From: an uncultured Schwartzia sp.
Lineage (GTDB): Bacteria > Bacillota > Negativicutes > Selenomonadales > Selenomonadaceae
NCBI GenBank assembly: GCA_905372875.1
Contig: CAJPQU010000086.1
Coordinates: forward strand, 1 to 8,534
Direction: 5' to 3'
DNA length: 8,534 nucleotides
Shown here: in pieces, positions 7,289-8,534 of the stretch
Numbering within the stretch: the first letter of the stretch is position 1
How the letters are laid out: each line of letters begins with the position of its first letter
The notes under the pieces: model-generated
Databases searched by the model: none
Seen by the model: the letters and a program-made list of their open reading frames with translations, nothing else
What the model was told of the DNA's origin: nothing
Program-made: the position numbers and the translations under genes

Positions 7289-8534
7289 GTCCGCTTGAAC
7301 ATTTTAGCCAGTTCACTGCTGGTAAAACGAAGGATGGTGGGACGACCGTGAGGACAAGTATAAGGCCGCGCCGTCTCAGAAAGTTCGTCTAAAATAATCT
7401 GCATTTGCCGCAAGTTCAAAGCATCGCCCCTCTTGATGGCCGCCTTGCAAGCTGTCATGGCCAAACAGGAATGACGTATTTCAGCGGCGGTAACATCATG
7501 CATTTCCAAGAGGCACCCCAAAATCTTCCGCAGGATATCCTCCACCTCACCGACGGGAATATCTGCCGGAACCGCCTTAAGGCGAAATTCCTCTGATCCG
7601 CACCCTTCCAGATCAAATCCCAAATGGAAAAATAGCGATTGATACCGCTCTAAAAGTTCCGCTTCCGCCGCACTAAAGGAAAGAACCAAGTGCACTAAAA
7701 GCTGCTGCGAAGGAATCGCTTCCGTCATAGCCGCGAAACGATCATAGAGAATGCGTTCGTGAGCCGCATGCTGATCCACCAAATAAAGAGTATCTTCATC
7801 CTTGGCCACAATATAGCAAAGAGCCACCTGTCCGATAGGTGTCATGGAAATCCGGCGAGATGAATCCTCAAAAGGCACCGCAGCCGATTCCGCTACCCCG
7901 TTGGCCGGCAGCTCCGGCAAATCGTAACGGAGGGGAGCCTCCGCTTTTTTCTCGCTAGCCAACGCAGCCTGCACCGACCGAAACTGCTCCATATCCGTTT
8001 TTGTTCCTACAGACGCCAACGCAGGCTCCGCCCCATAATTTTTTGATATGTGTACCGTTCCATCCAGCACACCGCTTCCCGAACTTCCCTTCAATGGCGT
8101 AGCCAAAGCCAGAGGCACCGACACGATATGACGCTCCAGATGGGGAACGACGGCCGCCACCTCTTCCAGCGATTGATCCGCGGGACGAATCGCGTCCCGT
8201 ACTGCCTTATAAACTGCCCGAAAGATCCGCCCTTCATCCTCAAATTTAATTTCTGTTTTTCGCGGATGCACATTAACATCCATGGAACGCTGGGGTGCTT
8301 TGAGTAAGAGTACCGCCAACGGATACCCGGCCTTGGGCAGAAGGGAATGATAAGCATTGTCGAGTGCCCGCGCCATCGCCTTATTTTCTATCTGCCGCCC
8401 GTTGACAATAAACGTCTGCCAAGCGCGACTACTGCGAAGCATGGAGGGTTTTGTCAAATATCCCTGAATTTCGAGATCGTCCTCACAGAAGGTGACAGAA
8501 AGCAACGATTCGGCCACTTGCCCGCCGTAAACGC
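7285..8534 (-). CDS. mutL: DNA mismatch repair protein MutL, C-terminal two thirds (5' end outside window)
   Basis: The frame is open to the right edge (visible start VYGGQVAESLL), so the N-terminal GHKL ATPase part, roughly 200 residues, is outside; a GTG at 8517 is an internal Val, not the start. The visible part starts in the transducer domain with FIVNGRQIENKAMA and DVNVHPRKTEIKF (8280 downwards), the hallmark of MutL. A low-complexity linker of about 110 residues follows. The C-terminal dimerisation and endonuclease domain has DQHAAHERILYD (7776-7741), ACKAAIK (7452-7432) and CPHGRPT (from 7356), the metal-binding set of nicking MutL proteins absent from E. coli MutL. QQLLVH (7707-7690) sits where B. 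subtilis MutL carries its beta-clamp motif. The last residue of the DQHA(x)2E(x)4E motif is Asp instead of Glu. MutL links MutS mismatch recognition to strand removal. The stop overlaps the methyltransferase start. Confidence 0.97.
   Translation of the reverse strand, partial: VYGGQVAESLLSVTFCEDDLEIQGYLTKPSMLRSSRAWQTFIVNGRQIENKAMARALDNAYHSLLPKAGYPLAVLLLKAPQRSMDVNVHPRKTEIKFEDEGRIFRAVYKAVRDAIRPADQSLEEVAAVVPHLERHIVSVPLALATPLKGSSGSGVLDGTVHISKNYGAEPALASVGTKTDMEQFRSVQAALASEKKAEAPLRYDLPELPANGVAESAAVPFEDSSRRISMTPIGQVALCYIVAKDEDTLYLVDQHAAHERILYDRFAAMTEAIPSQQLLVHLVLSFSAAEAELLERYQSLFFHLGFDLEGCGSEEFRLKAVPADIPVGEVEDILRKILGCLLEMHDVTAAEIRHSCLAMTACKAAIKRGDALNLRQMQIILDELSETARPYTCPHGRPTILRFTSSELAKMFKRT

Noticed and set aside
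6780..7316. 178-codon alternative frame on the minus strand
   Set aside because: Overlaps the methyltransferase in another frame; the methyltransferase frame has clear SAM motifs while this one has low-complexity Cys/Arg/Gly sequence.
8515..8517. GTG as a possible start of a 410-codon MutL-like protein
   Set aside because: The frame remains open to the window edge with family-like sequence (VYGGQVAESLL), and MutL needs its N-terminal ATPase; this is an internal codon of a gene cut by the window.
1..8534. Searched by eye for CRISPR arrays, tRNA or rRNA genes, transposases, phage genes, long direct repeats and toxin-antitoxin or defence genes
   Set aside because: None seen; coding density is high, all genes are housekeeping types in one direction, and every gap is under 140 bp.

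Overview
This window is an ordinary bacterial housekeeping block. Every supportable gene lies on the minus strand, so transcription runs from position 8534 towards 1. In transcription order it holds: the C-terminal two thirds of the mismatch-repair protein MutL (cut by the right edge), a YpiP/RsmJ-like class I SAM-dependent methyltransferase, ribonuclease J, the DNA polymerase III alpha subunit DnaE, an RluB/RsuA-type rRNA pseudouridine synthase with an S4 domain, and the first 110 codons of a BaiN/HI0933-type FAD flavoprotein (cut by the left edge).

The organism is most likely a Firmicute (Bacillota). The evidence is RNase J, an endonuclease-type MutL (DQHA...E, ACKxAIK and CPHGRP motifs), a methyltransferase resembling Bacillus YpiP, and strong purine-rich Shine-Dalgarno (SD) sites. 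The RNase J N-terminus (SKGKVQIIPLGGLGEIGKNM) resembles what I recall from Negativicutes (Veillonella/Megasphaera/Dialister type). That lower-rank placement is inference from memory, not a search result.

Layout: (1) mutL and the methyltransferase overlap by four bases (GTGA) and are probably translationally coupled. (2) Just after the methyltransferase stop lies a near-consensus sigma-70/sigma-A promoter (TTTACA-18 bp-TATAAT). It should drive rnj through a leader of about 90 nt ending in an SD (GGGGGTG) and a TTG start. (3) A hairpin with a T-rich tail follows rnj and looks like an intrinsic terminator or attenuator. dnaE starts 93 bp beyond rnj, possibly from a weak promoter of its own. (4) A 100-bp gap separates dnaE from rluB. 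It holds a possible 19-codon basic ORF with an SD, then a strong SD and a TTG start for rluB. (5) The flavoprotein gene starts 12 bp after the rluB stop.

Functionally the block joins DNA replication and repair (MutL, DnaE), RNA maturation and turnover (RNase J, RluB, possibly the methyltransferase) and a flavoprotein. MutL and DnaE both carry candidate sliding-clamp binding motifs, so both probably dock on the beta clamp. I found no mobile element, CRISPR array, tRNA, rRNA, phage gene or plus-strand gene, and no evidence for a novel multi-gene system. The points most worth checking are fine-scale: start codons, the rnj promoter and leader, the rnj-dnaE junction, the dnaE-rluB small ORF, and a Glu-to-Asp change in the MutL endonuclease motif.
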